Source of the DNA: Paratinospora sagittata
Lineage: Eukaryota; Streptophyta; Magnoliopsida; Ranunculales; Menispermaceae
Length of the DNA stretch: 64,000 bases
Direction: 5' to 3'
Assembly: GCA_035771175.1 (NCBI GenBank)
Contig: CM069590.1
Span: forward strand, 34,734,821-34,798,820
The notes below the pieces were generated by a model that saw only the letters and a program-made list of their open reading frames with translations, searched no databases and was not told the origin of the DNA. The translations under genes were made by a program, and so were the position numbers. Positions 10,226-22,254 of the stretch are shown here, piece by piece. Numbering within the stretch: the first letter of the stretch is position 1; each line of letters opens with the position of its first letter.

Positions 10226-11490
10226 TGTAATACCCTAGGATTGCACAAAAAAAAATTGAATGTTTTGGCAGGCGCTCGAATGTTCGGGCACCCTGCTCGA
10301 CCATCCGAGCAGGTGATTGAACGTTCGGGCACCCGCCCAAACCTTCGAGCAGCCTGCCTGACCCCCCCTCATTTTCACACCAATCCAACTCTCTCTTTTT
10401 GTTGAAAAAATTCTCTATCTTTTTTTTGAGACTCTCTTTGCGGTGCAATGCGGTTCTGCCCGAGGGAAGGCGCCAGTTCTCGAAGGAGTTATAATTTGAA
10501 AGTGGAGAACGAAACATAGGTTTGCGTGTCTTATGACTTTTATTAAAGTTTACATTCATTTATCATTATATCTACTATTCATTTACACTGCATTATTACG
10601 TATAATGTTCATACCTGTCATACTTATGCCTTATATTTTGAGTTCATGTATTATACTGTTGCGATGCCGGATTAGTAGTCAATCTAGCTCAACCAGACTC
10701 AGCCAGACTTAGCCTTGTCCTCAGTAACTTTAAATAGTGAACGGGAAGCAGCGTGCTGCTCTAGACGATTGGTATTTAAGTAGACATCGTGTCTCACCTC
10801 TCAAGCTGGAGACTGATATGGTTGGTCTTATTTGAAAGCTATCAGCTTGTACAAGTAATACTGAATGTCCTAATTGTGCACGTAGTGATACCGACCCTGA
10901 TAAGGATCATTAGACATTGCCAAATCATGTTTAATGTTAGTAAAGACCGGACATGTTCATGCATTGGCATCATACATAAGCACCACCTAGGGACGTATAT
11001 GGTTTGTGATCTACAGAATAGTTAGAAGTTATGCTCACTATTATTGATATTTCTCTGGAGAGGGACGTACAACGAGAACCCGGGTTTACCTGGGGAGGGA
11101 CATCTGTACGTGAATTCAGGGCGTCGTTCCTGAGGAGGGACGTACAATGAGAACCCGACTACTCCTGGGGAGGTGACGTACAATCATGGAACCAATACGA
11201 GACAGTGTCATGCATACATACATGTTGTATTGATTATGATGCTATGATGTGTATTTATGATATTTGATTATGAAGTTTTCTTTATTAATTGTCATATTCA
11301 CGAACTATTTTACCCACTGGGCATTAGCTCACCTCATTGTTATCCAATTTTTCACAGGAGATTAGGGTGGACTGGGTGCAGGTTTTTAGGCCCACATTTT
11401 GTAACCCTTTGTTTATTCATTGGGAATTTTGGGAAGATGTTCCCTTTCCCATTTTGTGTATTTTCTCGATGCTCATCATAATGAAATGTG
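10226..11490 (+). mobile_element. Truncated LTR, TGTAATACCC family (copy 1)
   Basis: It begins TGTAATACCCTAGG and matches the LTR at 60295-61637 in order: palindromic block at 10260-10365 (aatgttcgggca, gaacgttcgggca, ccttcgagcagcc), tttgcggtgcaatgcggttc, gtttgcgtgtcttatgactt, tttaaatagtgaacgggaag, tandem gagggacgtacaa...gagaaccc units at 11055-11180, and the stem-loop tacccactgggcattagctc at 11311-11330 followed by ttttcacaggag. Similarity to the second copy is lost near 11490, so the U5 end is missing. The sequence before 10226 does not match what precedes 60295. Confidence 0.75.
11313..11360 (+). promoter_or_regulatory. Conserved LTR stem-loop plus pyrimidine tract and CAGG
   Basis: cccactgggcattagctcac can fold TGGGC with GCTCA; then comes a T-rich tract and cacaggag. 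The same layout recurs at 24602, 37686, 57370, 61377 and, on the minus strand, 5728-5782. Its function is unknown; it resembles a 3' splice site or an RNA structure in R-U5. Confidence 0.5.
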
Positions 11491-11928
11491 AATGGCTCTT
11501 TTATTTATTGTGTAGTTTGATTGTGCGGTCCCAAATATGTGTTTAAGTATGTGTTTCACTAAACAACTCCTTAACTTTTTGAATTCTATAAAAGGCTAGG
11601 AGGTTTGCTTTCTTTTTTGTCATTGTTCTTTATCTTCTTGAAATTTTTGATGGTTTCTAGTTGTGTTCCTAGAATTCCTAATTGTCTTGCTTGCTTCTTT
11701 TTTTGGTTTGTCACTGAGTTGTTTGTCGCTAAGGGTGGTGTTCCTCATTTTCCTTATCCTTTGAGTTGTTCGTCATTTTTCATGGGTTCTCCTGATCATT
11801 TGCACCAATCATCTTCAATTGGGGAATGGGACGATTATGAGGATAAGGATGTCTCTTGTGCAACGGGAGAGGTAGATGAACTTCCATCGTCTCCTTATTT
11901 TGACGATGATGTAAAATGTTCTAATGAT
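11491..11928 (+). other. Spacer with an unrecognised ORF (starts 11605)
   Basis: From the ATG at 11605 an open frame runs 140 codons to 12027, passing into the LTR that starts at 11929. The N-terminal part is hydrophobic (FLSLFFIFLKFLMVSS), then comes an acidic stretch (EWDDYEDKDVS, PYFDDDV). No domain was recognised and there is no splice or promoter evidence. It may be a retroelement leftover or chance. Confidence 0.25.
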
Positions 11929-12221
11929 TGTTGGACCAATGTCCCATGTGGTCGGCATTCATCGGTGAATTTTGATGATTACAAACAACATGTTCACTTA
12001 ACCTCAGTTTGTGTCTCCAAGCTTTAATCTTTCAGATATGATTACAAAGAATCAATCAAGAAGAGAAGACAATCAAAGATGACTCAAAGCTAAAAATGAT
12101 GCTGTAAAAGCTCAAGATCAACCTCATGGTCATCAATTGAAGATCTTGAAGAAGTTGTTTTAGAGTCGGTCTTAGAATGTAAGATCTATTCTTGATTACT
12201 CCAGCAAAAAATTATTCCAAT
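11929..12221 (+). mobile_element. SIRE-type Copia LTR, 5' portion
   Basis: TGTTGGACCAATG begins a segment carrying ttttgatgattacaaacaac, the word found near the start of the other SIRE-type LTRs here (34117, 40936). It continues to 12221, is split by the solo LTR 12222-14264, and resumes at 14265. The 3' part is lost at 14533. Confidence 0.45.
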
Positions 12222-12589
12222 TGTTGAACCAATTATCCTCATGTCCCTTACGAAAATATGTTCCTATTATGAAAGATTTTGATGATTACAAAACTACATT
12301 TTGTTTATGATATTACTGCACATATGGCATATTTAATCTTTCTTGAAGGTTTCAAAAATTTAATGATGCATGGCGAACATATTAAAGATCTTCTTGAAGA
12401 CCATGATCGTCTAAAGATGTTTAGTTGTATGATTAGATTATGATAGGTTGTAGGACCTTTTATGTCATGTGATTCAGCAATATGCATGCCTGCATATTTT
12501 AATCGATCGGTTGCATATTCGATTTAATCCGGTTACATTATGTTTTATCGAGCTTTAATCGAGAAATTAAAAACATCTTTTATAAAAGT

Positions 12590-13145
12590 CTTTCAGGACG
12601 CTAATTTTTAGCAGCGCCCTCTTGGACTTGATGAGTCAGGACGTTGATAAAATGTTAGGATGCTCAATGTTGAATTGACTTGATTAATAAGGACGCTCAC
12701 TTGGTAATAGCGACCTTTCCTTTATCAACCTTTGAGAACGTCAGGACACTGACTTAGTTTCAGCTCGCTGAAAGATCTTTTTGTCTTTAAGTGATTTCTA
12801 TCTTTAAGAACGTTGATAAGTTGTAGGTTGAATAAATTATCAGGACACTACTTGTGTAGGAGCACCCTCATCTTTAGAATCAACTTAAATAACTTTCAGG
12901 ACGTTTACCATCCGTCAGCGCACTTAACATTGTTTTAAAACCATTTTTTTAGTCCAGGACGTTTACTCTTTAGTAGCGCCCTCATGTGTCAAAAGTTTTA
13001 AAACAAAGCAGGATGCTCACTGCGAAGTAGCGCCCTCGTTAATTAAGTCGTTTAATTGTCAAAGTAAGTCAGGACGCTTACTATTCAATAGCGCCCTCAC
13101 TTCATTGTTCAGTAAGACGCTGATGTTCTATGAGCGCCCTTAAAG
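12590..13145 (+). repeat. Array of GGACGCT...AGCGCCCTC palindromes
   Basis: Units such as aggacgcttactattcaata+gcgccctc recur about every 65-80 bp (near 12596, 12720, 12840, 12900, 12957, 13010, 13070 and 13115). Each half-site pair can form a small hairpin (GGACGCT/AGCG-CC). The array ends about 300 bp before the TATA box. Related arrays lie at 15060-15400, 51170-51725 and, inverted, 26990-27157, 31110-31760 and 49510-50070. Confidence 0.8.
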
Positions 13146-13451
13146 GAACAAAACGACAGAAAATATATTTTGGCTGTTCTGACATTATTGCTATTTTTGT
13201 TAACCTTTCTAGAAATGTAGGAATAGTTTTTAGAACTTTTCAGAATTGTACAAAAACTTTTCAGAACTTTTTAAAACGTTCTAAAACCTCGTCAGAACAT
13301 TCCTCTTTCATGAAAGGATCAGATGATTCAGGTGCTATCGCCGTAATATGCATTAAGCTGAATCGATTCGTTTTGGAAAATAATGTTAACGTTATATTTG
13401 AAATAACTTAGAGCGCCAAAATTACCAAGTTCATTGCGCCTTTGTTATTCC

Positions 13452-13459
13452 TATATATA
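13452..13459 (+). promoter_or_regulatory. TATA box of SIRE-type solo LTR
   Basis: ctatatatac lies downstream of the palindrome array, in the position of a U3 core promoter. The same box occurs inverted at 49201-49209 in the sister LTR. Confidence 0.55.
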
Positions 13460-13869
13460 CGTGCTGCCTTAGTGCAGAAAAACCAACAAATGAAATACGA
13501 AACTAATATTCATTCAAAACGTACTAACAATTTTTGTTTGCGCTAAAACACTTTTTGAAAGTTAGTCTTCTTTTACTTGTGCTTGATCTTACGATCTTTT
13601 TGAAAGAAAAACTTCAAGTCTTATGGGTTGATTGATCTTCATCATCATTATTTTGAAAACCCATTAAAGAAGACAAAAACTCTTTGAACCTATTTTCAAC
13701 ATAAAAGTATCACACATATTTTGCTGAATCTGTGACTACAGAAGGTTCAATCGAAAGTTTTGTAAGTATCACTTTGATTCTGAGTAAAGGGAATCATATC
13801 TCATCTTGTATTCAATTTTTGGTGACTGGTAAGTCACTGAGTTAGAGCAAGTGTTGCTCAAACTTGTAA

Positions 13870-14035
13870 ATGGTCTTCTCACACCAGTAAATAGGTTTTC
13901 TCTCACCTATAAGTTGAGAAACGGTCTTCTCACACCCGTAAGTTGAGAAACGGTCCTCTCACACCCGTAAGTTGAGAAACGGTAGTTCTCACACCCGTAA
14001 GTTGAGAAAGTGTACCGGTTTGATCTTCACCCGTA
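13870..14035 (+). repeat. U5 tandem array, about 33-36 bp units
   Basis: Five units built on cacccgtaagttgagaaacg separated by gtcttctca variants. Equivalent arrays occur inverted at 48650-48790 and in shorter form at 52410-52510. Confidence 0.85.
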
Positions 14036-14264
14036 AGAAGGTCCATAGTGGAGTTTGAACAAATCCTAACTGAGGATGTTAGGTAGTAGACGTAGGCACA
14101 ACCGAACCACTATAAATCCTGTTTGCATTGTCACATTTACATTTACTGTATCTAATTGTTATACTTTATTTAATCTGCTTTCATTATTTTGCACAATTTT
14201 AAGAAAGGTTAAAATCTGCTAAGTGTCCAATTCACTCCCCCTCTTGGACATATCTGGGCCAACA

Positions 14265-14532
14265 CCAATTCTTGGAGTAATCATAATATTCTTCTAAAAT
14301 GATTTGATTGCATAAAATGTTTTTTAGATGCTTTAGAATGGTTTTCAAAGTATTTAAAATGATTTGATTTCTTAAGCATTTAATTTGAAGTCATTTGGAC
14401 ATGGTTGAAGTGCCTTTGTGGTTTAATTTGAAAAATCTTCAACTTTTCAAAAGGCCTACAGCGCGCTGTAGGGTCTTACAACCCGCTGTTCCCATGTCTG
14501 GGAATTTTAGAATTTCTGTCTATTTATGCTAT
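14265..14532 (+). mobile_element. SIRE-type LTR, continuation of 11929-12221
   Basis: This is the right half of the target into which the ccaat solo LTR inserted; joined sides share tccaat/tccttgg context. It carries a palindrome cctacagcgcgctgtagg at about 14455. It is interrupted at 14533 by the start of another LTR and its 3' end is not found. Confidence 0.4.
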
Positions 14533-15405
14533 TGTTGGCCTAAGTGGTTCATCACTTAGCATGCTCCATAGAGGTTTTAATGCTAACAACCAATAAACAA
14601 TATATTACTTGGGTGCTAACGTTTCAATCAAGGATATATTTCAACACCTCAAGAAAGCAAAAAATAGAAGAATGATTCGATCAAGGACTTCACGATCACA
14701 TCATATGATCAACAATCACGACGCTCAACTCAAGTGCGAAGATACTAATGAAGATCTCATAAAGAAGAGCTGGATTTGAAAATCTTGACAAGAACACATA
14801 AATAACGTAAAATATCTTTCTTTATTCTTTATTGCTCAAATGTTTTTTAAAACCACTCACCAATCACTTGCACACATCTTTTAGAATCCCGCATATGTTT
14901 CTTGCATGTTTTGATAAATATATTTTAAAAGTATTTCAAATGATTTAATTTCTCAATCATTTTGAAGTGTTTGATTTGATCCAAAAATACCGAGATTTTA
15001 ATCGTATTTATCAAGCTTTAATGAAAAATCAAAAACTATTTTTAAGTGTCTATCAAGACGCTACTACGTCTTATCAAGACGCTAATGTCTCAACAATGCC
15101 ATCCTAGACTTGATAAGTCAGGACGCTGATGATACAGTAGGACGCTTACTGCATTCAAGGTTGAACTGTACTTATTCATCAGAATGCTCACTTTATAAGT
15201 AGCGGCCTCATTTAAGTCAACTTGTGAACTTGTCAGGATGCTGACTTAGCATTAGCTCACTGAAAGATGTCTGAGATTTTAATTAATCTTTAAAGACGCT
15301 GATAGTTATAAGTTGGAAAACTACTAGGATGCTGCTTGAATAGGAGCGCCCTCATTTAAAAGATCAACTTAATAAGTTTTAGGAGGCTGATCGTCCTTCA
15401 GCGTA
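14533..15405 (+). mobile_element. SIRE-type LTR, 5' 870 bp only
   Basis: TGTTGGCCTAAGTGGTTCAT matches the inverted LTR end at 33025-33062 (cacttaggccaaca). The piece includes the GGACGCT array (15060-15400) up to cgtccttcagcg, the point where full LTRs continue with cacttaaac (51497). It is cut exactly at the Athila LTR start; the remainder was lost together with the end of the Athila element. Confidence 0.6.
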
Positions 15406-16896
15406 TGATAGTTGCATATTTAGACATGTTTTAGGAGAGTTTTATAATTGTTTTAGGATAATTTATGCATTAGTTGAGTGTGTTTGTGTTAGTTTTGATT
15501 CATTTGTTAGTTTAGGAATAAATTGGTTTTTATGCATTATTTCAGTTTGTTAATTTATATGTTGGATCAATTTATGTTTTGAGTGTTTTAATTACTTGTT
15601 TGGTTTTGTTTTGTAGGTATTTAGATGTATGGAAGTGAGCATGAATGATGGACACAACATATGAGAAGCCTAAATGATGAGTCATTAAGAACCCAAGCCA
15701 AAAAGTGGAAGAAAATTGGGTAAGTCCACAAGAAGGAAATCAAAAGGATCAAAAAATGACCAAGTCTACAACACTGCACACAAACAGTGCTCTGGGGGAC
15801 CGCGACGCTCATCACGACGCTAGGGTGATCAGGAAAAGAAGGCTCTGGGCGCTGCGACGCTTATCGCGGCCCCCAGAGGAAATTTAACGCAGCTCTGGAA
15901 TTTCTTAATGGGGGCTGCGGCGCCACTCGCTGCGCCCTGTGTTTAAATGTTGCTAATTTAGCAACTTTGAATTTTTTTTTGGCAACTTTGGAAATTTCAA
16001 TTGGACACGACTTTGGGCACACAATATATCAATTTGGAGGTTTTTTCGAGAGGTGGATCTTGGAGAAAAAAGGCTTGACGGCTGGAGCGAAGTGGAGAAG
16101 AACATCGACATTAAAAACTATTCAAAATCTCTGCAAAACTTTAGTTTTATCTTTCCTTTGTTCTGTTTGATGTTCAATTTCATACTTTATGTTTTTATGT
16201 CTTTAGTTATGAAGTAAAGCATCGTTTCTAGAGGATAGATGGATCCTAACTTTGATGCTATGTTCTAGTTTAAAGTCTTAATTATTATTAATGGATTTGT
16301 GATAGTTTATTTGTATTTCTCCATTATTAATGCTTTCAATCTCTTGATCACGGATTGGATGATCTTAGTTCTAGAATACGACACTCGACAGAGGGTACTG
16401 ATCGAAACAAGAAAATTATAGCCTAGGTTATCGTGAGACCGATAGGAGATCGAGACCCTTTGAAGTCATTACAAGAAATCATAGATCTTAGTGAGTTTGT
16501 AGGAATTAGATCTTTATCGATAGATCGAGATCAATTCCTTTGAATATGCTTTAACGCGACACTCGATAGAGGGTGTTAGAAACATTAGGACTTCTGGCTT
16601 ATAAACTAAGTAAATACATTAATGATAAATAATTGGAAAGAACAAAGTTGATAGTTAGGTGAAATCGTTTCTCTAGATTATTTCTTTATTGATAATCTGC
16701 AGTTTTCATTGCTTTGCTAATTAATAATTAGTTGTTTTCATTACTATTTAATTACTCAATCATTCGAATTCGATTGTCTAGATAAAATTAAGGCAAAAAA
16801 TGTGATAGCTAGTGTTCTAATTATCCCTGAGGATGATACCCGATTTCATAGAATTATATTATAACTTGACTATCGTGCACTTGCGATAATTTCACA
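15406..16896 (+). mobile_element. Athila 5' LTR
   Basis: It starts TGATAGTTGCATATTTAGAC and ends gcgataatttcaca just before the PBS. The start is repeated at 23969 and, as a diverged relative, at 46595. GC-rich palindromes lie at 15795-15940 (ccgcgacgctcatcacgacg, gggctgcggcgccac). Confidence 0.9.
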
Positions 16897-16906
16897 ATCA
16901 AGTTTT

Positions 16907-16924
16907 TGGCGCCGTTGCCGTGGA
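16907..16924 (+). other. Primer binding site, tRNA-Asp type
   Basis: TGGCGCCGTTGCCGTGGA lies 10 nt after the 5' LTR. It is the Athila-group PBS complementary to the tRNA-Asp 3' end, with one position (T in CCGTGG) departing from the usual G. Confidence 0.85.
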
Positions 16925-17039
16925 TAATTATTAGTTTTCACTAATATCGTGTTCTTTAACTTTGATTTTAATTTAGATTTCTATATTTTTCTTTTTTATT
17001 CTCTGATTTTCTTTCTTAGTTTCTGTTTTACATGAGTTT

Positions 17040-18491
17040 ATGCAAAGGGCAAGAAGTCTTGAAGTACTACAGTTTGATTTTGAGATTGAACATACTCTTG
17101 GAAGACTGAGACAAGAGAGAAGAAAAGAAATCGAAGAAATGGCCGACGAGCACAATCAGTTGACCTTGAGAGACTACTTCAAACCGGTTATCAATGATAA
17201 TTACTCGAGTATTGTTCGTATGCCTATTAATGCGAACAACTTTGAATTGAAATCGGCGTTGATCTCTATGGTTCAACAACACCAGTATGGGTGGTCGCCT
17301 ACTGAAGGTCCTACTATCCACATCACCACCTTTTTGGAGATGTGTGATACGATGAAGATGAATGGTGTTACCGAGGACACCATAAGGTTGAGATTGTTCC
17401 CTTTTTCTCTAAGGGACAAAATACGAGCATGGCTGCAATCTTTGCAACCGGGGAGCATTGCAACTTGGCAAGAGATGGTACAAAAATTTCTTAAAAAATT
17501 CTTTCCTCTTGCCAAGACCGCCCAATTGAGAGTTGAGATCGAACAATTCAAGCAACACGAGTCCGAGTCATTGTATGAAACTTGGGAGCGTTTCAAGGAA
17601 TTGTTGAGGAAGTGCCCTCAGCATGGGTTCCAAGATTGGTTGCAAATCCAACTTTTTTTATAATGGGATGACCTTCTCCACAAGAACTTTAGTTGATGCG
17701 GCAGCCGGTGGATCACTTTTGACAAAAACGGCTACTGAGGCACTGAACATGTTAGAGGATATGGCTAGCAACACTTTTGAGGTTCTGGGTGCACGATCAC
17801 TAGTTAAGAAGGTGGCTGGTTTACATGAAGTTGATCCATTCACAACTCTCTCTGCTCAAATGTCAAGCATTGCCAACCAACTCGCTGTGCTCACTTCTCA
17901 AAGTGCACAACCGTCTATTGAGAAGGTGGCGACTTTACATATGGGTTCTACAGGGAATGAGACACATTAGGAAGAAGTTCAATACAATAGTAATAGGGCG
18001 TACAACTTCAGAAGCAATCAAGGATGTCCAACTCATTACCACCCAAGTGTTCAAAATCATGAGAACTTTTCCTATGCCAACACGAGGAATACATTGCAAC
18101 CTCCACCCGGTTTCTACAATCAAGCTCAAGAGAAGAAGCCATCCTTGGAGGATATGTTGGGATCATTTATGATGGAGACAAAAGCTTTAATTAAGAACTT
18201 AAAAGTACAAGTGGGATAGCTAGCCCAAACAGTGCATGCACAACCACATGGATCCTTGCCTAGCAACACCAAGATAAATCCCAAGGAACAATGCAAGACC
18301 ATCACTTTGAGGAGTGGAAAAGAAGTTAAGGGGGTTGATTCTACAAGCCAACACATTACATCTCCCCCTCCATCTAGTCAAGAGAATGAGGAGCCCAACA
18401 AGGAAGCTAAGTCAAGCAAAGAAGATGAAGAATCAAGCAAGGGGAAAAATCTCAAGAGAGGCCTTATAGGCCCGGTTCCATCACCTTCCTA
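17040..18491 (+). pseudogene. gag: Athila gag (broken)
   Basis: Capsid-type gag that would package element RNA in cytoplasmic particles. The first segment, 17040-17663, contains MADEHNQLTLRDYFKP, LFPFSLRDKIRAWLQSL and the conserved region ending FQDWLQIQ. A T-run length change near 17655 moves the frame; it continues as TRTLVDAAAGGSL and LNMLEDMASN. In-frame stops follow at 17968 (TAG) and 18217 (TAG), then KTITLRSGKEV and an acidic-basic tail to 18491. No CCHC knuckle was seen, as is usual for Athila gag. Confidence 0.85.
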
Positions 18492-18559
18492 GATAATCCC
18501 CTTATTCTTAAGACTCCTATCCCTTTTCCCCAATGTTTCCAAAAGAAGAAACTTGATGA

Positions 18560-19103
18560 GCAATTTGCCAAGTTTCTTAAGATTTTAAAGAAGATCCACA
18601 TCAACATCCCTTTTGCCGATGCTTTGGAGTAAATTCCCAACTATGTGAAGTTCATGAAGGATGTGATGACAAAGAAGAGGAAGCTAGAGGACTATGAGAC
18701 GGTGAAGCTTACTGAAGAATGTAGTGCCATACTACAAAAGAAGCCACCTCAAAAGCTAAAAGATCCAGGGAGTTTCACTATACCTTGCGCCATTGGTTCT
18801 TTAAATTTCACTAAAGCTTTATGTGATTTAGGTGCAAGTATTAACTTGATGCCTTTGTCAATTTTTGGGAAATTGGGACTTGGCGAGGTGAAACCAACTA
18901 CAATATCATTGCAACTAGCGGACCGATCACTTACATACCCTTGGGGTATAATTTAGGATGTGCTAGTGAAGCTGACAAGTTCATCTTCTCGGTAGACTTT
19001 GTAGTTTTGGACATGGAGGAAGATAGTGATATTCCTCTTATACTTGGGCGACCATTCTTAGCTACGGGAGAGCTTGATAAATGTGTAACGTGGCGAGCTT
19101 ACC
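18560..19103 (+). pseudogene. Athila pol: protease region (broken)
   Basis: Aspartic protease that would cleave Gag-Pol. FVKFMKDVMTKKRKLEDYE-like linker, then FTIPCAIG and [17 protein letters not shown], the Athila active site (DLGA in place of the retroviral DTGA). TAA at 18630, TAG at about 18955, then a frame change before [13 protein letters not shown] and [14 protein letters not shown] further change near 19090 leads into the RT frame. Confidence 0.85.
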
Positions 19104-21147
19104 TTGCGAGTGAATGATGAAGAGGTCTTGTTTAACATATACAAGACTCTTAAATTCCCATCTGAGGAGAATACATGTCACCGGATTGATGTAGCAGAAA
19201 TGGTTGATGCATGTGTGACTGAGGTACATGATGAGGCTACACCGGGAGATCCTTTGGAGAAGTGTCTTCTGAGTTCGATATCTAGAGATGAGGCCTTTCA
19301 TGATGAAGTCCAGCATTATGCCTTAGCTCTTGAGGTTAACAATCCTGCGAGTACAATTACTGAAGTGGAAGATATTGAAGCTTTTTCACCACCCGAGTCA
19401 GTAGAGTCTTCACCAGAGTTGAAGCCATTACCTAAGCATCTTCGCTATGCATTTTTGGGTGAGAAGTCTACTATGCCAGTCATCATATCATCGACTTTGT
19501 CTAGTGTGGAGGAAGAGAAGCTATTACGCATCTTGAAAGAGTACAAGTCCGCTTTGGGGTGGTCCATAGCCGACATCAAGGGAATAAGTCCTTCCATTTG
19601 CATGCACAAGATCTTGATGGAGGATTCTTACAAACCTTCATTTGAGCATCAAAGAAGGCTAAATCCACCCATGAAAGAGGTTGCCAAAGTTGAGATTTTA
19701 AAGTGGCTCAAGGCGAGAATCATATATGCTATTTTAGATGGTTCAAGTGGTGCCCAAGAAAGGTGGTATGACTGTAGTGATGAATGATAAGAATGAGCCG
19801 ATTTCCACTAGGACAGTGACGGGCTGGAGAGTTTGAATAGACTACCGAAAGCTCAACAAGGCCACAAGGAAGGATCATTTTCCTCTTCCTTTTATTGATC
19901 AGATGCTAGATCGGTTGGCGGGCTTCCATTACTATTGTTTTCTAGACGGGTATTCGGGGTATAATCAGATAGCCATTGCCCCGGAGGATCAAGAGAAGAC
20001 TACATTCACTTGCCCGTATGGTACTTTTGCTTTTTGGCGCATGCCGTTTGGATTATGTAAGGCACTGGTGACTTTTCAACGGTGAATGATGGCTATATTT
20101 TCTGATTTGATAGAGGACATCATGGAGTTTTTTATGGACGATTTTTCAGTATTTGGGTCCTCCTTTGATCATTGTTTGCATAACCCCTCCCTTGTGTTGA
20201 AGAGGTGTGAAGAAACAAACCTTGTACTTAATTGGGAAAAATGTCACTTCATGGTGCATGAAGGCATTGCTCTTGGACACCGGATTTCGTCTGAGGGCCT
20301 TGAGGTAGACAAGGCAAAGATTGTTACTATTGAAAAGCTTTCACATCCAAAGACTGTTAAGGACATAAGGAGTTTCTTGGGGCATGTGGATTTCTATAGA
20401 AGATTCATCAAGGATTTTTTCAAGATTGCCAAACCTCTTTGCAACCTCCTTGAGAAAGAAACCATATTTGTGTTTGATGAGCATTGTGAGGAAGCTTTTG
20501 AGTTGATCAAGAAAACTTTGATATTAGCACCTATTATGGTGATACTGGATTGGAGTGAACCGTTCGAGATCATGTGTGATGCGAGCCACTATGCAGTGGG
20601 AGTAGTTCTTGGGCAACGAAGAGAGAAGATGTTTCGGGCCATTTATTACTCGAGTAGGACACTTGATGGGGCTCAGCAAAATTACACAACAACCGAGAAG
20701 GAATTGCTAGCGGTGTTCTTTGCTTGTAATAAGTTTAGATCCTACATCATTGGGTCTAAAGTGATTGTCTATACCGACCATGCCACCGTCCGCTACTTGT
20801 TTGAGAAGAAGGATGCAAAGCCTCGGTTGATTAGATGGGTACTCTTGCTTCGCGAGTTTGATATGGAGATTAGGGACAAGAAAGGGAGTGAGAATGTAGT
20901 TGCGGATCACTTATCTCGGCTGCAACTAGATGAGCAAGATGATGGTGCGCCTGTTTTGGAAACATTTCCATATGAACAATTATATGGGCTATTTGCCAAA
21001 CTTCCATGGTATGCTGATTATGTGAACTACTTGGCTAGTAGTGTCTTGCCTCTGGATCTATCATTTTCAAGGAAAAAGAAGTTTCTACATGATGTGCGTT
21101 TCTATTTTTGGGATGAACCCTTGCTATTTAAGAAGTGCAAAGATTAA
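19104..21147 (+). pseudogene. Athila pol: reverse transcriptase and RNase H (broken)
   Basis: RT copies element RNA into DNA and RNase H removes the RNA strand. Motifs in order: LGWSIADIKGISPSICMHKI, a frame change near 19735, YRKLNKATRKDHFPLPFIDQ, FLDGYSGYNQI (third catalytic block), WRMPFGLCKA, a stop at 20083-20085, EFFMDDFSVFG (F-MDD form of the catalytic YxDD) and the LGHxxFYRRFIKDF fingers. RNase H begins MCDASHYAVGVVLG and includes TTTEKELLAV, YTDHATVRYL and ADHLSRL. Catalytic acids are retained, but stops and frame changes prevent one product. Confidence 0.9.
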
Positions 21148-22254
21148 CTGATAAGGAGATGTATACCGGAGGAGGAAGTGCAATCCATTATACATGATTG
21201 CCATTCGTTTCCATATGGTGGTCACTTTGGAGCTACAAGGACAACGACAAAGGTTCTTCAAAGTGGGTTCTATTGGCCTACATTGTTTCGAGATAGTCAT
21301 GCATTTGTGAAAGCGTGTGACCGATGCCAACTTCTTGGTACCATCTCTAGGCGACACGAGCTTCCTTTGACAAACATCTTAGAGGTGGAGCTTTTTGATG
21401 TGTGGGGTATTGATTTTATGGGCCCGTTTCCCTCTTCATGTGGCAAAACATATATACTTTTGGCAGTTGATTATGTTTCCAAGTGGGTCGAAGCTATAGC
21501 TACGGAGACCAATGATGCTAAGGTGGTGCTGAAATTTCTACACAAGCAAATATTCACTAGATTTGGCACACCTAGAGCTATCATAAGTGACGAAGGCACC
21601 TACTTTTGTAACAAATTATTCAATGCTCTTCTTGCCAAGTATGGGATGAAACATAAAGTAGCACTTGCATACCATCCTCAGACCAATGGCAAAGCCGAAG
21701 TGAGCAATTGGGAAGTCAAACGAATTTTGGAGAAGACCGTCAATGTCATTAGGAAGGATTGGTCTTTGAAGCTTGATGATGCTTTGTGGGCGTATTAGAC
21801 CGCATTGAAGACTCCTATTGGGATGTCTCCTTACCGCCTTGTTTTTGGAAAATCTTGTCACTTGCCAGTTGAGTTGGAGCATCGAGCGTATTGGGCAGTG
21901 AAAAAGCTTAATTTTGACTTAAAGGCATCTAGGGATCAAAGGCTATTGCAACTAATGGAGATGGAAGAGTTTAGGAATGATGCTTATGAGAATGCCAAGA
22001 TTTACAAAGAGCGGGCCAAAAAGTGGCATGACAAGAACATGGAAAAGCGAGATTTTGAACCAGGGCAACAAGTACTCCTATTCAATTCCAGATTGAAGTT
22101 GTTCCCCGAAAAATTGAAATCCAGATGGTTGGGACCTTTTACGGTGGAACGAGTTTTCCCTTTTGGAGCGGTTGAGCTAAATAATGAAAATGGTGTTTGC
22201 TTTCGAGTTAATGGCCAAAGGTTGAAGCATTACTATGGCTACGAGGTACGGTGA
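21148..22254 (+). pseudogene. Athila pol: integrase (broken)
   Basis: Integrase inserts element cDNA. An in-frame TAA at about 21145 separates it from RNase H. HHCC zinc finger: [13 protein letters not shown] and ACDRCQ. DDE core: GIDFMGPFP, then [10 protein letters not shown], then [13 protein letters not shown] stop (TAG) follows WAY at 21796, then [14 protein letters not shown] and the C-terminal [19 protein letters not shown] domain to TGA at 22254. No chromodomain, as expected for Athila. Confidence 0.9.

Larger units (their letters stand above)
12222..14264 (+). mobile_element. SIRE-type Copia solo LTR, TSD ccaat
   Basis: It begins TGTTGAACCAATTATCC and ends ctcttggacatatctgggcc+AACA. 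ccaat is repeated on both sides (12217-12221 and 14265-14269). At 2043 bp it is closely similar to the inverse of 48423-50431 and more distantly to 50818-52703. Order within: ttttgatgattacaaaac near the start, the GGACGCT...AGCGCCCTC palindrome array (12590-13145), TATA box (13452), and a tandem array of cacccgtaagttgagaaacg units (13870-14035). No internal domain remains, so it is a solo LTR. The SIRE/Maximus lineage is inferred from LTR similarity to the element with coding sequence at 33900-45880. Confidence 0.85.

Noticed and set aside
12590..13145. Possible CRISPR-like array because of regular palindromic units
   Set aside because: The units are degenerate, the spacing is variable, there are no cas genes, and the array lies inside a plant LTR.
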